NCBI GenBank assembly: GCA_037127255.1
Contig: JBANSL010000003.1
Location: 42,895,314 to 42,959,313, forward strand
Length of the DNA: 64,000 bases
Source: Persicaria tinctoria
Taxonomy: Eukaryota > Streptophyta > Magnoliopsida > Caryophyllales > Polygonaceae
Direction of reading: 5' to 3'
Shown here: positions 10,780 through 22,200 of the stretch, piece by piece
How the letters are laid out: each line of letters starts with the position of its first letter
Position numbering within the stretch: the first letter of the stretch is position 1
Position numbers and translations under genes: made by a program
The notes under the pieces: generated by a model
The model's database searches: none
What the model was told of the DNA's origin: nothing
Seen by the model: only the letters and a program-made list of their open reading frames with translations

Positions 10780-12262
10780 TTTGTCTTGTCTGACAATCAA
10801 TATGGGAAATCAGAAACAACATAATTTTCAGAAATAAAAACATCGACCCTATCTCACAAATTGCCATTCGATCTTATATGCAAGTGAAGGATTGGCTGAA
10901 TGCCAATCCCGATAAAGCCCCGAAACAAGACAGGCGAAGGGATGTGATCAAATGGAAAAAAAAAACCTAGGGCCACCTACCAAGTTAATGTAGATGGCTC
11001 AACTAAACCTACTGGCTTCTGCAAGGTAGGTGGGATCCTCAGGGATTGTGAAGGAAATGTGATGGATACCTTTCAACAGCAGGTGGATAGTGGCTCAGCT
11101 ATCCAAACCAGAGCAGCTGCATTTTGCGCAGGTACGAAAATGGCATGGCAAAAAGGCTTACGTAGAGTTATAATTGAAGGTGACTGTTTGGAAGTAATCA
11201 AAGAGATCAACGATAATACAAGGCCCGGATGGGAAATACACTAGCAGATCGAGCTTATCAAGAAGATGCAATCGGAATTTGAGCACATAGAGTTCAAACA
11301 TTGTTTTTGTGGAGCAAACAGAGCAGCAGATTTCATAGCTAGATCTAATGACATTTGTAATATGGATACTCTCCCTTTGAATAAGGAATTCTGTAACATC
11401 ATCCGAAGGGATGATCACAGTTAGGCGTGGCCACGGGTCGGACCCGCCGGGTCGACGGGTTCGACCCGCCGAGTCAAGTGTCAGGGTTGGCCGACCCGAA
11501 CCCTAACCCGTAAATCTCACGGGTTGACGGGTTCGGGTCGACCCGTTGACCCGACGGGTTACATTATTTTAAAAAAAATCATTTTTATTAAAAAATGACT
11601 ATTAAAAAAATAATAATAATATGTAAAGATTTTATCTTCACAACGCATTTTATCACTTTGATATGAAGTATTAAAAATGTAGGAAGATTATATCTCCATA
11701 TTAATTCTTTCATCCACAATAATTTCATTGTGTGATGTAAGAGAAAAATATCAGAATATATTTCTCAAACTTCATTTCAACCTTAATTTCCAATGTAGGA
11801 AATGTAGGAAACAAGTTAAGTGGAAGAAATGTGGTAGTGGGATACATATATATAGCCCCATGCCTTCTCATTCTTTCTCCATATTTTCGATGTGGGACAA
11901 AGCATTTGTCCCACATTGGAAATGAGGGGAAGGAAAGAAGACTTCCAACTCTATAAAAGAAGAAGGATGGGGTTTATTTGTCTCACATTGCACTTTGCAT
12001 ATTAGTTTATGTATTATTGTGAGATATTTTAAAAATAATTTACATAATATTATAAATTTATTTTATTAAAAATAAATTTTTCCAAAAAAAAAGTATTTTG
12101 AAAAAGCGGGTTGACCCGCCGGGTAACGGGTTTCAAAACCCCCGACCCTAACCCTAAACCGCTACCCGTCCCCACCCGGCTACCCGTCAACCCGGACCCG
12201 CCGGGTCACGGGTTGACCCGTAACCCGTGGCCACGCCTAATCACAGTTGTGTTCTGTCCTAA
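10780..12262 (+). pseudogene. LINE ORF2 C-terminal RNase H domain, split by a hAT element
   Basis: After WEIRNNIIFRNKN the sequence reads YQVNVDGSTKPTGFCKVGGILRDCEGN, then QTRAAAFCAGTKMA and LRRVIIEGDCLEVIKEIN, ending with HCFCGANRAADFIARS. This is the RVT_3-type RNase H fused to one group of plant L1 elements. The first Asp (NVDGS) and the EGD Asp are kept, but the Glu expected before AAAF appears to be Arg. Stops occur after KKT and EIH. The hAT element at 11422-12239 entered six codons before the end: the reading ...RRDDHS continues at 12248 as CVLS and stops at 12260-12262. Confidence 0.85.
11422..12239. mobile_element. Non-autonomous hAT element with 8-bp TSD
   Basis: The ends TAGGCGTGGCCACGGGT and ACCCGTGGCCACGCCTA are inverted repeats, and ATCACAGT flanks both sides (11414-11421 and 12240-12247), the 8-bp duplication of hAT elements. 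GC-rich subterminal blocks repeat GACCCG/CGGGTC many times, a likely transposase-binding array. The AT-rich middle contains TGTGGGACAAAGCATTTGTCCCACA as an imperfect palindrome around 11890-11920 and no transposase. Confidence 0.92.
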
Positions 12263-12290
12263 AAACTGCCCCCTTTTCGCCTACTAAAAA

Positions 12291-13134
12291 AAGCCAAGTA
12301 ATACTAGAGGAGAATAATAGCCTCACATGTCCGGTTACGTATTGACCAAGAAATAAAGGATGTATTATTTAATATGACACGTGGACCCGATGAATCCCCT
12401 GCACAAATTTTTTTATCTTTACTGAGATCTCGTTGGTCCATTCGTGTGCAAGGGAATTAAGGTCGAAAGAGGCGTTCGTGGGCGAAATAGATGCTGACAC
12501 CGAACATACAAAAGGTGAAGGTTAGGGCTAGATAGCGGAAACCATGAGATCGATGACAACGTTGGAGGCGGCAAAAGCTATGAGGGTTAGTGTTTGGTGG
12601 CGGTTGGAGGGCCATAGAAGACATCGACTCCTCTATAAGTAAATTGGTGACCCAAAGCCTAAGATGGTAGAGCCAAAGGTGGATCTGAGGGAACAAGCCA
12701 AGGAGCCCTAGCGGTGGAGCAAGTTGGTGACTGAAGAGGATAAAGGCTGGAGGTGGTGGTATCTAAGAAAACTCCTAATTTACATTGAATCTTCCTTTGA
12801 AATTGCAACTAAATAACCTCGTATTTTTTAATCGATTTTTCTATCCTATGCCCCAAGGGTATAGGATAAGAAGCCCAATTGGGAAATATTTCTTCTGATA
12901 CATGCACCCGGGTTAACCATTTTTAAATTAGATTATAGAGTTCACCCATTTCTTTTTAAAGTTTTCATTCCCAATAAAGTATCCTTATCATATGTCCTTA
13001 GGGCACACAATAGACAAACCGTTTTCCAATTGTACTTGAAAATTTTATTTCATAAATAAGGAATTAATTAAAATTTAGACATTACATGTTCCATGCTAGT
13101 GAAGTTTCTAAATTGAGATGGAAAATGAATCTAT
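12291..13134. other. Intergenic DNA, nothing recognised
   Basis: This lies between the LINE tail and a small MITE. The G-rich stretch 12450-12760 has short open frames on both strands but no family motifs or conserved splice pattern. The rest is AT-rich. I see no gene or repeat I can name. Confidence 0.5.
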
Positions 13135-13403
13135 GGGTGTGTTTGGATTCCAAATGCATTATGTTTATAATGTAAAATGATAAGATGGTGTTTGGTTAAC
13201 AAAATTTTGAAGGTGTTTAAATTATGATGTTTTTGGATTCCACGATATATTAATTACAATGTAATTATTTTATCTCGATTTATGTGATTATTTGGTAAAA
13301 CTACGATTTTACCTGGATTTTTATTTTTAAAAGCAAACAGACACATTAAATGATGTAAAATAATTGTATTATAATGAAAATGTAATGGAATCCAAACACA
13401 CCC
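13135..13403. mobile_element. Small MITE with 18-bp terminal inverted repeats
   Basis: GGGTGTGTTTGGATTCCA at the left is matched exactly by TGGAATCCAAACACACCC at the right, 269 bp overall, with an AT-rich centre. The flanks (TCTAT and ATCTTAT) do not give an exact duplication, so the superfamily (hAT or PIF/Harbinger-like) is not decided. Confidence 0.8.
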
Positions 13404-14071
13404 ATCTTATTAACATAGAAGCATTTTTTATGAGGTTTCATCACTACCATAATTATAGGATTTTTAACCAATCAAATTAAAATAGATTTTTTTAATTCTC
13501 TAATCAATTGTTTCAATCTAAAACATTAAAATAGCCTATAATTTATTTGTTAGTACATTATTATATATTTTCTAATGAATTGGTTCAAATCAAAACAGTG
13601 AATTAAATATATTTTCTTTTATTTTCTTTTGTAGTAATTTTTTATATTATTATGATTTTATTTATAAAAATAACGCGGAATGGCACATGAATTATACTAG
13701 TATAAATTACAATATTAATTGTGATTTGGATCTCGATGTGAGATGTTATCATTATGTGAATACGAATTTACATATCTGGCTTATACATAAAGGCAAACAA
13801 TATTGATTTGTGTTGAACATTATCAAGATTCCAAAGGCTCCCTTTTCCTCCTTTCTTTCCAGCTAACTTGCTAGTTGTTCCTATTTTGCTCGTCTCTCAA
13901 TTGAATACCATCGGTTGTCATTATCACGAGAGAGCAAAAGTCACGCAACTAGATATCATTCCACGATGAACAAGAGACCAAAGGTATCTTTTGCAATGCC
14001 AAAATGGAGTATTAGACGCCTCAGCCTGTCTGAATTGGGGATGTTAAGGTGGAATTGACCCCATTAGTGTC
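13404..14071. other. AT-rich region downstream of the host gene
   Basis: No ORF of note. The segment 13850-14071 probably contains the 3' untranslated region and polyadenylation signals of the minus-strand gene that ends at 14072. I see no repeat structure. Confidence 0.4.
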
Positions 14072-14976
14072 TCAACGACGAGGTTTGCAACAGGAGCGAA
14101 ACGGGAAGCAACAACACCATCTGTGTTTTGTCTGCGAAGGAGGTGTTGGGCTCGGTCTTGAAATAGAGTTCTCTCCATCCATATGGCCTTCCTCCCTTGA
14201 ATGTTGAGTGTTGACTCCTGATTTCAATGTATCATTTTGTTGCAATCCTGGTACCAATCTAAAGAATAATACAACACCAAGAAAGTTGATGTCTTACTCA
14301 TCTTATTTTTAATCGGTTTTAAGAACAAATGCAAAATCATAGAGTAAAGGGAAACATACATAGGGAAAGCGAACGAGTAAGAGCTGCTATCGCTCTCATT
14401 AGATCTATGAGAGGTATTAGTTTTCTTCGCGGTATCTTTATTCCCACCACATTGCTTCGTTTTATCTTCTGAGATCTTTGCTTCACGATAAGAAGCTGGT
14501 AAGGGACTTAAAGGTAGGCTACTTGGTATGGTAGGCTCATCTGGTGTACATATCTTTGATGCTAACAACACACTTTGATCACCTCCAAAACTGTTGGTAC
14601 TATGATGAATACTGAACAATGACTCATTGGAATCGACACTCCATTCTACTGGATCCAATGATTCATTTGTAATGAAAGCCGCTTTTGGTATCCGTCCATC
14701 TTGCTCTATCATCTGCAGATGTGGCGCGGGATTCGGGAGGACAGAACCAACAACATTCTGGACATCTACTTTAATGAAATCTTCAGGTGAAGCATCTGAT
14801 GAAAACAAAGATGAGGAATCGGATGAACCATGGCTTCCAAAAAGCAATCCAAATCCTAAGTTGACATCTTTTGCTTTATTTACTTCTTCATTGTTCTCGT
14901 ATCTGCCATGAAATGGGCTTCTGTCATATAGTACTCGAGATTCACCGATTGCCATTGCGAAAGAACTAAAATCCAT
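14072..14976 (-). CDS. Uncharacterised plant protein with SFAFPIL motif and Cys-rich C-terminus (two coding exons)
   Basis: Exon 1 (14976 to 14360) is open throughout. A 101-bp intron (14359-14259, GT...AG) joins it to exon 2 (14258-14072). Splicing restores YSFAFPILVPGLQ across the junction, whereas reading through gives an unlike hydrophobic tail. The protein, about 267 residues, is Ser-rich with an acidic N-terminal half, EWSVDSNESLFSIH in the middle, the YSFAFPIL motif, and an end WCCCFPFRSCCKPRR. I know similar EWSV..NESLFSIH / SFAFPIL motifs from uncharacterised plant proteins. The Cys clusters suggest lipid anchoring (inference). Translation may instead start at Met8 (14955) if the leader intron ending at 14966 is removed. 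No stops, so this is the best candidate for an intact host gene here. Function unknown. Confidence 0.75.
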
Positions 14977-15395
14977 TAAAACACATCAACATAGATTATT
15001 CAATTTCAGATCAATGTACACACCAAAGTAATTCATATTAGACAATGGCAATCCAACATACCAATTGATGCTTCGATACTCTTTTGCCTCGAACTTGTCG
15101 ATCCACCAAAAATCCCTAAATCAGAAAGCGGAGTTAACAAAAACCTATAGAGTGTGCCCAAATCGATCAGCTCGGAAAATCAAACTGAAATTCCAAGATT
15201 GGATTTGGGGGTAAAAGAAGGAAGGCCGAGAGAGGAAAGTCGAACAATCGGCAATTTCAAGAAAATCGAAGAACTGAAGGATATAGATGAAGAGGAGGGC
15301 AAAGAATGGGAAAGAGGGATGTGAAGACGGAGGGCTAAGCGAAGCTTTAGGCGAGGAAAGTTATGTTGTGTCTTAATTAACTTCATTTATGTTTT
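14977..15395 (-). promoter_or_regulatory. Leader and promoter-proximal region of the 14072-14976 gene
   Basis: On the minus strand this CT-rich segment looks like a plant 5' untranslated exon (about 15390 to 15062), then a 96-bp intron with GTATG at 15061 and TTTTAG at 14966. If that intron is used, the upstream ATG at 14976 is removed and the ATG at 14955 becomes the start. A fragment ORF (15180-15386) in the leader is Ser/Leu-rich and not convincing as protein. Confidence 0.4.
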
Positions 15396-15699
15396 TTCCC
15401 GACTTTATTGTAACCGTTTCCTCTTTGTTATAATTTTTTCTTTTTCTTTCTAGCTCAATCCAACAAGTGAAAAATAGAAAAATTATTAGTTCAATATTGT
15501 AATTTTTTTTAAATATTATTCATTTAATTAATTTTATTCAAGTATAATTTTATTTTTTAACAATTTGAGCTTTTCTATAGTTGTTTTAGAGAAACTAAGT
15601 CTATTAATGGGATAGGATTAAGCAAAGAAAAGATGGGTTTTAATGTGCATGTTCTTATTCTCATTAATGTTTTTTGGTGGTAAGAAACAATCAAGGAAG
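15396..15699. other. Upstream intergenic DNA
   Basis: AT-rich DNA upstream of the host gene leader. No ORF or repeat that I recognise. Confidence 0.4.
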
Positions 15700-16075
15700 G
15701 CCTCGGTTAGAGGTAGACAAAGTAAAAAGACTACAATGACTTATACACACAAGGCAGGGAGTAGCTCCTCCCCTTACCATCCTCATTCACAAAAGCTAAA
15801 ATATCCACATGTGAAAGAAAAAGCAAAATGTGTAAATCGAGAGGGAAAGAAAAAGCGAAAGAGGCAAGATCATTGACAATAAAGTTCGCTTCCCTAGAGA
15901 TCATATGACGAAACTAGACCTCCTAATTTCTAGATAATAAGCATTGGCACCGAAAAAACAGGTTGAAGAAGAATGACATTCAAGATTCTTATTATTGATC
16001 ATCGTGACTACCAATAGCGAATACGTCTCCACACAAACCTTTCGAAGACCTTTCTCCCCAACCAATATAGCGCCC
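15700..16075 (-). pseudogene. RNase H-like (RVT_3) domain fragment
   Basis: On the minus strand 16060-15870 reads GLRKVCVETYSLLVVTMINN, then SREANFIVNDLASFAFSFPL after frame changes. This is the pattern of the second half of plant RVT_3 RNase H domains (xxVxVExDSxxxVxxI ... REANxxADxLA), with Tyr where the catalytic Asp of ETDS is expected. Frameshifts and the missing N-terminal half make it a relic of a LINE or a retro-gene. The minus-strand LTR at about 16142 cuts off the upstream side. Confidence 0.45.
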
Positions 16076-17253
16076 GAGGGTGCTCGGACGCCAAGTTATC
16101 GGGGAGTCGATGTGCTCAGGTGCTAATGGAGGGAAAGTCGTTGATTTACCTCATCAAAATAATTCCAAACAAACAAACTATTATAATATGCAAGTAATGG
16201 GTCGATCTCATAGTGAAACAAGTATCTCGATATATTGTGTATTTATCAATTACAAAATATCTGACCTAGTGTCACGGCCCAAATCAGTTACCTTAGGCTT
16301 CAAAAGCGTTACTATATGTCTATGGTAACACATGTCACGCCGCTACAGTAGAGGGTGTTTGCTTAGGTCTATGGTAACGGTTTGCTATCCTATGGTAACA
16401 GTTCAAAAAAAAAGGGAACATCTGTTACCATTGGTCAACAACCGTTAGCATAGGCATATCACTGTGACCATAGGCATATCACTGTTACCATAAGCATAAC
16501 CATTATAATTCATACACATCTTTTACCTTAAATATACAACCATCACTATAGATTTATCCATTACCACAAGCTAATATATACACAGAGAACAAAGACCTCT
16601 TTTTCAAAGTCTTACATAATTCATAGATTAATAAATCCAAAAGATGTACAAGTAGTTTGTAACAAAAATAAGGTAATCCCTACAATGGCTCTATTCCATG
16701 TAACTCAAATACACAATGAAGATCACAACATTGCAGACCATATCTAAGTATATATACCCACAAAAACTTATAAATTACCCAATTACATGATGCATCCGGA
16801 GAATATACTCGTACTCGAGCTTTTCGGTCATTGATTAGTAAAGATCATCTTGAATATCTTCATCATGCATTTAATAATATTCCAGCATTAGATTTGGATA
16901 ATAATTTTGTTATCAATTCAAACTACATTTGAATCAAATGTATAGATTGAAAGCAAAGTAGGATAAAAACAACTATGAACTACTAGCAACACAAAAATCA
17001 AGTAGCATAGCACAAGAAAAGTGAGCTCTTATTTATTAATAGACAATGAATGTAGAGGGAATAAATCAAACATTAGCTTGAAATCTGGAATGAGCAAGTT
17101 TTAGATTGAATTAGCGAAAATGATATAATAATAAGAGTCAAGTTTTAGAAACATGAATACCATGAGCTCAATGCACATCAATAATTTAACCAGGAAACAA
17201 ACTCTGAACTTATCAAAAGAACCAAGGCATTAAATAGAAGAAATAAATTAATG

Positions 17254-18010
17254 TCATACATGCGGTGAATGTGATAGATTAGTTTCATCATCATCACGCA
17301 AAGTATGTTCTCCATTTAGCTGGTCATCATTTTCTGATATATGCTTGAAATCTGGAATAACCAAGTTCATATGAGAATTGGCTGCTTGTAATTGAAGGAG
17401 AATTTGTGTTGCCAAAATTGGAGCTACTTCTTGTGTCCATCCATCTTTCAAATTTTGTAAGTACACTTGATCAAGTATGTAGCCTCCATTTTTCTCCTTT
17501 CCCTTGAAACTAGATGTTGTCACCCCTCGATCTTGAAGGAATACACGCCCATTATGCTCTTTAGTGATCACTTCATGACAAAGGTGTACATGGTCACTTC
17601 TTTCTCCCTTGTCAATTTCAAGTTGCATAGCGTCCATTTTTTCATATATACAGGAAATGTTAGAAAAATTGACACTTAAATAAGAAAAATACAAGTATTG
17701 AGATTAAAAATAACAAGTTACATTCATAATCTAGCCATAATCAACTTACAATGTTTTCCTTTGTCTAGCCACCATCTGTTCTATATGCACGTGTGGGATC
17801 TCTTTTCCTGGATTTTTTGTTGATTGTTTGCATCCTTTTGCTCCTAAAGAAAATAAAGAAACCTTATAAAAATATTTATTAGATAAAAATGACATCATAA
17901 AAATAATTAGATTATATTACCAACTCGTTGCGTAACATTGCAAGTGAACAGGGACCAATTGTGTGCGCATCATCATACATTTGGAGGTTGGATGCATTAA
18001 CACGAGAAAT
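17254..18010 (-). pseudogene. CACTA transposase-associated protein remnant
   Basis: The 146-residue ORF at 17694-17254 contains EVITKEHNGRVFLQDRGVTT followed by SSFKGKEKNGG, the pattern (VxxxEHxGRVRGxGxGVTPSxxFG) found near the end of plant Ptta/En/Spm transposase-type proteins. An upstream segment (about 18005-17920) reads VNASNLQMYDDAHTIGPCSL followed by AMLRNEL, which resembles the preceding module (HTxGxxSxAxxRxE). Introns probably separate them. The catalytic transposase core is absent, so the element would need help to move. Stated from memory of family patterns, without a search. Confidence 0.55.
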
Positions 18011-19069
18011 TTCCTAAATCATGTATTAAGGAGTACTATAATCAAACACGTATCCCATAAAAAGTAAGACATGAACAAAGTAAGACAAGGCTGAACAAGT
18101 TCATTAGAACATATAGGTTGCCCATCTGAATTTAGGACAATTACTGGATGCTTAGCAAAGGAATGTGGATGAACCTTTTCCTTTGGGAACTCACAAATAG
18201 ATGATGTTCACTACATTCAATTATAGATGAAGCTAGTTGCAAATGCATCTTCAAGGTTTTCATCCAACCCTATTTCATATTCATCCCTCCACCAGGGAAA
18301 ATCATATCAGAAACTCATCTTCTAATTAAGAGACCTGGGTTACCAAGCTACTTAGCCTAATACCTCTCAAATTGCACTATAGCAAAATACTAAACGGATG
18401 AATAAAAATGGTGATAAACTAATAATGAATGTCAATAATCACCTAGCCTAGTCATCTCATTATCAAAATTGATACAGAAGATAAAAGAAATAAAAATTGA
18501 AGCACTTAAAAATTCTTTATTAGGTTGAACCAATTAATATCTACAAAGAAATACAAGCAAGGATAAACAAATGCTTATTGTTACACACTTTCAATATTTT
18601 TTTTTCTTTCCAGCACCTACTTACAATAGATGAAAACAAAGATAATAAAAAGAGAAGTTAGTATCCAGAAAACCTTTGATATGGGTTACAAGTTTCCAAA
18701 TCATTGCATTTAAATTGTTTACTTTAACTAAATTCATGATCAACTCCCACCGATACAGATATCCAAGGTACCATGCATTTTTATAATTTCCAAAACTCTG
18801 TTAATGAATATAATACATTTGCATTTATATATCAGATTATCATCTACTCTCTCATTTTAGAAATATAATAAGCCATGGAACATATATATTTACGGTAAGT
18901 GAAGATGCATAGTAAAAACCTACCGAGACATGTTTGATCGAAAAGTGTTTCTCGAAATTGGGGTTAGCCTGGCAATACCTTGTGTAAACTCAATGATTTA
19001 GATAAGTACTTGTGCAAAAGGAAGGGCTTTTTGAAAGAAAAAAAGATACGTAGCAAAAATTAGGCAAAA

Positions 19070-19330
19070 CTAAAAATTGATGTAAAATTTCCTAAACATC
19101 CCAGAAATTGCCCAAAAAATATGAAAGCCATACCCAGTACGACCGATAGAGAAGTGCATAGGTTGAGGAGTGAAGAGTAGGTGCAAATCCAAAGCTCCAC
19201 ATAAAAGTAGTCGCTTCCATTTCAAGAGGAAAAACGAGTTCCTTCGGCGGCGAATCGGCGATTGTGGAAAATCAAGTTGTTCGGCAGAATCAACGGCTTC
19301 TTTCGCAACCCAAGGACTCAAATAGGCCAT
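19070..19330 (-). other. Possible first-exon fragment of the CACTA-like element's transcript
   Basis: An 86-codon minus-strand frame begins near the right subterminal repeats, where an En/Spm-type gene would start, and is the only open stretch there. I see no domain. It may be a leader or chance. Confidence 0.2.
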
Positions 19331-21042
19331 AGGAGTAAAGAGACTAGTGAGACATGAAGGAGAATTTGAGGTTAAGTCGAGTGTAATTTGCCTAACTGAT
19401 TGAGAGAGAATGAATCTGATTTTTTGTGCGAAGAGAAAGTATGAATTTGATTTGGGGAAAGGTAAAATTGATGTGGGCGAAGTCCGTAAAGAGGCTAGGG
19501 TATGAATTTACATTTATTTTTTTTATGAATTTGATTAGGCGCCTCTTCTTTTAGTTTTGTGCCAAAAATTTCACTTTTCAACAACCGTTACAATAGAAGA
19601 TAAAAGGTGTTAGCATGGACTATCTCACGCCTCTTCTTCTAATTTTACGACAAAATTTTCACTTTTCAGCAACTGTTACCATAGAAGATAAAAAGTGTTA
19701 GTATAGATGGTCACTGTTACATCAAACCGTTACTATAGGTCAATTTATTATGACTATTGTCATAGCCTACCTATTGTAACGGATGTACAAAACTGTTGCA
19801 AATTTGATGTTACACTAGGTCAGATATTTAGTAACAAGGAAAAGATGATAGAGAAAATAATATAAACGAAAACAAGTGATATACATAAGAGATATGTTTT
19901 CATCCACAAATTCTTGACTTTGAATGGCGTCATTGGTCATCGAATCCAATTAAAGTTGTTTCATAAGAATTCCTTCCATCTTAGTTTGAATAGATTAAAG
20001 CACAAGGTCTTCAAAATCCTAAGTCTTGAAAGTGTCAAAATCCGATGTTTAAGACACATGTCAAACTTCCTACTTAGTAATGATTCAACAACGGTCTTCA
20101 AAATTCTAAGCATGCTACTACAATATTCATTCAAATTCGATATAATGAAAACTTAGCAAGATGCTATCATGTTGATCAAGCATAATAATATCGGAATTAA
20201 GAACAAGGAAGCTAAAGGATATTAAAGAGAGAAAAAAATAATAACTATATTAGAAACTCACAAACCATCAACCAAGTCTTGAAAGTGTAGGCGAAAACAA
20301 TAGAAAATTAGTCAAGCATGGCTTACCTAACTTTCTTCTCTTGAACGGATAAAAGTACGAAATATGAACGTGTTTGTGTTGGTGTGTTAGATGTGGTGTG
20401 AGATGCGTAGAATGGTTGAATGAGATCCCTATTTATATTGCTAAAAACCCTAGAAGACGTGCTTCCTTAGTGTGCAAGCAAAGCCTAATGGGTAAGATTC
20501 GGATGTGTGACAAATCTGTTGAGATATAGGATCGACAGGCGTCGATGGGTAGCGGCGGGCTCCGCTCCTGTTTTCCCAACTTTTTTATCTTTGTCTTGTT
20601 ACACACTTTCTAGGGTCCTCGTTTGTTCGATTGACATATATGAATTCATTTTGAAAAGTTCTTTTCGAGGACTACGATTCTCATGAAGACACTAGAATTT
20701 GACTTAAAGTGATTGAAAGCCAAAATAGAATGTTTCTCCATTTCTTTCGTTTCGGCTCGTTCCTTAGCTTTCCGATTCAGCTTCTAACACTTCCTTGTCT
20801 TGTTCCTTTCTCTCTGAGACTTCTTTCTTAGCTCTTCCAAGCTCCTTGACTTCATTTGTTGTCAATTCCTAAGCTTTTCTCCTTGTTGGGACTACGAATC
20901 TGCATAAATCCAATAAGACAGTGTAGTTTCCGAACTTCACTACTAAAAGTGCATAATGCATAATTAACTCTAAAACATGACTATGTGACAATAAAATGCA
21001 TCTAAGACCAGCCTATATTACCTACTAAAATATGCATTAACA

Positions 21043-22200
21043 AATTCCCCCAGACTTAAACTTTGCTAGTCCTTGAGAGAATAATAAAAAGCAACCTATA
21101 CCTACGAGTTTGTCTTTCATGCATTAGCCTCCATCAAAAGCAATATCAAATTTAAAAGAACACAATACAAAGTAAATAAACGTCATAATATGTATTTAAG
21201 GATCATAATATGTAGATATTCTTCCAACCTCACAGGGACTTTGTGTTTTTCTCCCTCTCGTGTGTTTAGACATTTAAGTTCAACTCTCATCTCAATCCAT
21301 AATGTACTAAGCTCATAGACATTGACAGCGATATAATCAAATCACCGAAATGTCATTACTCATGAAAAGTCATTAAAAACATTAGGCAATTTGGCTCCAA
21401 TTCTTATTTTTATTTTTCTTTCTATTTTTTCTTTTCTTCTTTCTTTTCCCTTTTTGACTTTGGTACCTTTTGACGCGAGTCGCAAACATCGGGATCATGA
21501 ATGACCTCGGTTACTCAATACCTAAACTTACTTGGCAAGTCCACTCAAACACATTTTGATGCGAGTCGTAAACATATGTGTTATGAATGTCCCCGGTTAC
21601 TTAATGTCTAAACTTTATTTCATAGCGGTTAGTTCTGACACCGTTTTGCGCGAATCATACCCATAAGTGTCATGCGTAGAATGGGTTGCTAAGCATGTCG
21701 ACCATTTCCACATTATTTCAAAATATTTTATTTTTCCAAATAGATAACGAAGTCAATATCAAGAGATAGAAATATTAGGAAAGTTATTCACACATATAAG
21801 CGAAAGGAATAATTGATACTCCTGATAAGGCTAAAACATTCTCATAAGGGTTATGTTTTAATCATACATGCTCAATTACATTACTAAATCATGCTTCATA
21901 AGAAAAACATTTTAAGATGACGAGGCTAAGGAATTCAAACATATCGTAGGATTTACAAGTTCATGCTCTAAGAAATGTAGAGTTTCGCTAACTGAGGTGG
22001 GTGTGGGTGTTTAGATAAAGACATATATGCAATGCATGTTTTTTTTTTGGATTTTTGACATTTTCTATTTTTTTCGGTTTTTAATTTTTCCTTTTCTTTT
22101 TATAATGCATAAAAATGCAGAAATTTAAACATGATATGCATGCTGAAACGGAAATATGACCTACCTAAATGCAAAGACACTGAACCTCTCTGGTGACGCA
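21043..22200 (-). mobile_element. 3' internal region of Athila-like element K, noncoding
   Basis: It starts on the minus strand with the polypurine motif (GACTAGCAAAGTTTAAGTCT, then GGGGG). Three related blocks at 21470-21700 (GCGAGTCGCAAACAT...GTCATGAATG...CGGTTACTCAAT) match those at 25370-25610. The rest is AT-rich and aligns in order with 25640-26050 of element I. No ORF. It is cut off near 22.2 kb by the next LTR. Confidence 0.65.

Larger units (their letters stand above)
317..12290 (+). mobile_element. LINE-1-type non-LTR retrotransposon, decayed, with nested insertions
   Basis: Gag-like ORF (417-1716), a second ORF (1716-3359) and ORF2 (3356-12262) lie in order on the plus strand, followed by a short A-run near 12284-12290. 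ORF2 is broken by an LTR (3641-7414), a Stowaway MITE (8019-8255) and a hAT element (11422-12239), which together account for about 4.8 kb. Without them the LINE is about 7.1 kb, long for a plant L1 because of the extra ORF. Many stops and several frameshifts show that the copy is dead. The 5' end is inferred from the neighbouring LTR end. I could not identify the LINE's own target duplication. Confidence 0.85.
16250..19834 (-). mobile_element. CACTA-like (En/Spm-type) DNA transposon inside LTR K, non-autonomous
   Basis: The ends are TTACAAAATATCTGACC and its near reverse complement at the right (TTACTAAATATCTGACC), flanked by CAA at 16247-16249 and 19835-19837, a 3-bp duplication. Both subterminal regions (16290-16520 and 19560-19830) are packed with GGTAACRGT/ACYGTTACC-like repeats, as in CACTA elements. 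The enclosed ORF matches the C-terminal module common in plant CACTA transposase transcripts. The termini are not the canonical CACTA, although CACTAGGTCAG lies just inside the right end. PIF/Harbinger is the alternative. Confidence 0.65.
16138..21042 (-). mobile_element. 3' LTR of an Athila-like element (copy K), interrupted by a CACTA-like transposon
   Basis: The right end ...TATGCATTAACA is followed by AATTCCCCCAGACTTAAAC, the reverse complement of the polypurine-tract motif seen before every LTR of this group. The left end (GTCGTTGATTTACC, with GGGTCGATCTCATAG further in) parallels the left end of the LTR at 23685 (GTCGTTGATCC, GGTCGATCCCACAGG). Removing the 3585-bp insertion leaves about 1.31 kb, close to the ~1.25 kb of that LTR. 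A GC-rich motif (GCGGCGGGCTCCGC, near 20547) sits in it, as in its relatives. The exact left boundary is uncertain by a few bases. Confidence 0.7.

Noticed and set aside
11480..12160. CCCTAACCCTAAA-like, telomere-resembling strings
   Set aside because: They are part of the hAT element's GACCCG/ACCCTAACCCG subterminal repeats, too few and not tandem.
19914..20156. 80-codon plus-strand frame
   Set aside because: Lies in LTR K, antisense to the element, no motifs.
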